Shown: in pieces, positions 5,727 to 7,061 of the stretch | Position numbering within the stretch: the first letter of the stretch is position 1 | How the letters are laid out: the number at the start of each line of letters is the position of its first letter | Assembly (NCBI GenBank): GCA_029259875.1 | Contig: JAJDEK010000200.1 | Location: forward strand, 1 to 7,061 | Direction of reading: 5' to 3' | Source: Planctomycetaceae bacterium | GTDB lineage: Bacteria; Planctomycetota; Planctomycetia; Planctomycetales; Planctomycetaceae | DNA: 7,061 nt | The notes under the pieces: generated by a model | Databases searched by the model: none | Seen by the model: only the letters and a program-made list of their open reading frames with translations | What the model was told of the DNA's origin: nothing | Position numbers and translations under genes: made by a program

Positions 5727-7061
5727 ATGGCCAAGCGGAATAAGGAGACTCCTGAAAGGAAAAAACGCCAATCCGCGCGCGTCCCCAAAATGGAAACGCT
5801 AGGCAAGTATCAGATCGAAAAAGAAATCGGCGCAGGCGGTATGGGAGCTGTGTTTCTTGCCCGCGATACAACATTGAATCGACTGGCTGCTTTAAAAATT
5901 CTACCCCGCGACAAAGCAGAGAATCCTGTGCTTGTGAAACGCTTTAAGGCTGAAGGTCAGGCAGCCGCGCATCTACGACATGAGAATATTGTATCCGTTT
6001 ATGATGCTGGTGAAGCAGATGGCTATCTTTATATTGCATTAGAATATGTTGAAGGAACTGACTTACATAATCTGATTAGTAAACGAAATCGAATTCCGGT
6101 TCGTCGTTCGCTTGAGATAATCACGCAGGTCACAAAAGCGTTGGCGCATGCCTATCAGCAAGGGATCGTGCATCGAGATATTAAGCCTGCTAATATACTC
6201 ATTCGGCAGGATAGTGTCGTAAAACTGACAGACTTGGGTCTGGCACGTTCGATTGATGATAATACAGAGACGAGTATTACGCGGGCCGGCACCACTGTGG
6301 GTACGGTGGATTACATGGCCCCAGAACAGGCGCGAGACAGCAAGGCAGCAGATATTCGGAGTGATATCTACTCTCTGGGATGTACCTGGTACCACATGCT
6401 TACGGGACGTGCCCCATTTTCCGAAGGAAGTTTGACCAATAAGTTGGCAGCGCATGCTGCCACTCCCCCACCCGATCCTCGAGAATTGAATGACCGAGTA
6501 CCTGAGGGAATTGTGGCCATCATTCAGCGGATGATGGCAAAATCTCAAAATGATCGATACCAAAACCCAGAAGAGTTGCTGGAAGATTTAAAGAATTCAA
6601 ATCTGAAACGATCCAATGTCGACAACAACGTCCTGGAAGCACTCGCCAATGATGAATCGGATAGCGAGCAGGCGACACTTGAAACAATTCCGAATCAGGC
6701 TGCAGATAGTAGTGACTTTCTAATCAATCAATTTATGCCTGATTATAATAGCCCGGCTGAGACAACCGAAGAGGAAACAGGAAACCGCCTTAGTACAAGC
6801 TTTGATTTGGAACAGCTGGCAGCAGATGTAGAGATTGAATCCGATACGTTCGTTCCCGAGGTGAAACGTTCTAAAAAACGTACCAAAAATCCTATTGAGC
6901 CAGAATCAATCGCCGACGAAACAACGGAGTTTTCAAGGACACAACATTCGACTTCTCCAATTGAAGAAGGTTCGGTGATCTCTGACTCTGCCATAAAAGC
7001 GAGGCAGTCTGCCCGTTCGAAAAAGCAAGCAGCCCCTGTTAAACAGCAAAAGCGAGCCAAA
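5727..7061 (+). CDS. Ser/Thr protein kinase (Hanks type), 3' end outside the window
   Basis: The frame stays open for 445 codons with no stop, so the gene is cut by the window edge. The kinase domain spans about 28-288 and looks active. It shows the Gly-rich loop GAGGMGAV (35-42), ATP-binding K57 in AALK, helix C Glu E76, catalytic D151 in HRDIKPAN (149-156), Mg-binding D169 in DLG (in place of DFG), APE (198-200) and DIRSDIYSLG (209-218). The activation loop carries T189, T190 and T193 as likely autophosphorylation sites. Residues 1-27 are a short basic extension. After 289 comes a Ser/Thr/Glu-rich, probably disordered tail that turns basic near 430-445. No membrane segment is visible yet. 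Planctomycete kinases of this kind often continue into a membrane helix and a sensor or repeat domain, so the missing part probably decides what it senses. The ATG at 5790 is a possible but ribosome-site-less alternative. Confidence 0.93.
   Translation, partial: MAKRNKETPERKKRQSARVPKMETLGKYQIEKEIGAGGMGAVFLARDTTLNRLAALKILPRDKAENPVLVKRFKAEGQAAAHLRHENIVSVYDAGEADGYLYIALEYVEGTDLHNLISKRNRIPVRRSLEIITQVTKALAHAYQQGIVHRDIKPANILIRQDSVVKLTDLGLARSIDDNTETSITRAGTTVGTVDYMAPEQARDSKAADIRSDIYSLGCTWYHMLTGRAPFSEGSLTNKLAAHAATPPPDPRELNDRVPEGIVAIIQRMMAKSQNDRYQNPEELLEDLKNSNLKRSNVDNNVLEALANDESDSEQATLETIPNQAADSSDFLINQFMPDYNSPAETTEEETGNRLSTSFDLEQLAADVEIESDTFVPEVKRSKKRTKNPIEPESIADETTEFSRTQHSTSPIEEGSVISDSAIKARQSARSKKQAAPVKQQKRAK

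Noticed and set aside
6063..6563. 166-codon reading frame on the - strand inside the kinase gene
   Set aside because: It lies fully antisense to the conserved kinase core (HRDIKPAN, APE, DIRSDIYSLG), and its translation resembles no protein family.
6743..7060. 105-codon - strand frame near the window end
   Set aside because: It is a Ser/Cys-rich antisense reading of the Glu/Lys-rich kinase tail, which is the expected composition of such a shadow.

Overview
The window reads as chromosomal DNA of a planctomycete, most like the Gimesia/Planctomycetaceae group. This is inferred from gene content and protein style: an S41 protease with a TPR-like N-terminus, a stand-alone beta-propeller, a planctomycete-type Ser/Thr kinase with a long charged tail, a secreted Asp-box sialidase, wide spacers and mid-40s % GC judged by eye. 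No rRNA or other marker fixes the taxon. All genes are on the + strand. I see no tRNA, rRNA, CRISPR array, insertion sequence or phage gene.

Layout. 20-1177 encodes an exported five-Asp-box sialidase with a complete catalytic set. 1230-2462 encodes peptidase T (M20B), with all metal ligands and the catalytic Glu in place; a perfect TATAAT in the 52-bp gap suggests it can be transcribed on its own. 2463-2912 is a 450-bp spacer. Its first 260 bp hold only weak repeats. Its second part packs a terminator-like hairpin, a sigma70-type promoter and a 13-bp palindrome over the -10 into under 50 bp. 2913-4583 encodes an exported S41 (CtpA/Tsp-type) protease: TPR-like segment, insertion, PDZ domain, Ser/Lys dyad. 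Its stop overlaps by 4 bp the start of 4580-5479, a cytoplasmic seven-bladed beta-propeller whose blades repeat at exactly 40 residues. 5480-5726 is a second regulatory spacer, holding a good promoter and a back-to-back series of inverted repeats in the predicted leader. 5727-7061 is the 5' part of a Ser/Thr kinase gene with no stop before the window ends.

How the parts may work together. The sialidase removes terminal acidic sugars from glycoconjugates outside the cytoplasm, and peptidase T finishes tripeptide breakdown inside the cell. Both suit a polymer-degrading heterotroph but need not be linked. The protease and propeller are clearly co-translated. The kinase has its own promoter, so its link to them is positional only.

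The most unusual items are the structured kinase leader (5566-5696), the exact 40-residue propeller periodicity with Trp in alternate blades, and the coupling of an exported protease to a propeller with no export signal. No wholly new multi-gene system is demonstrable here.
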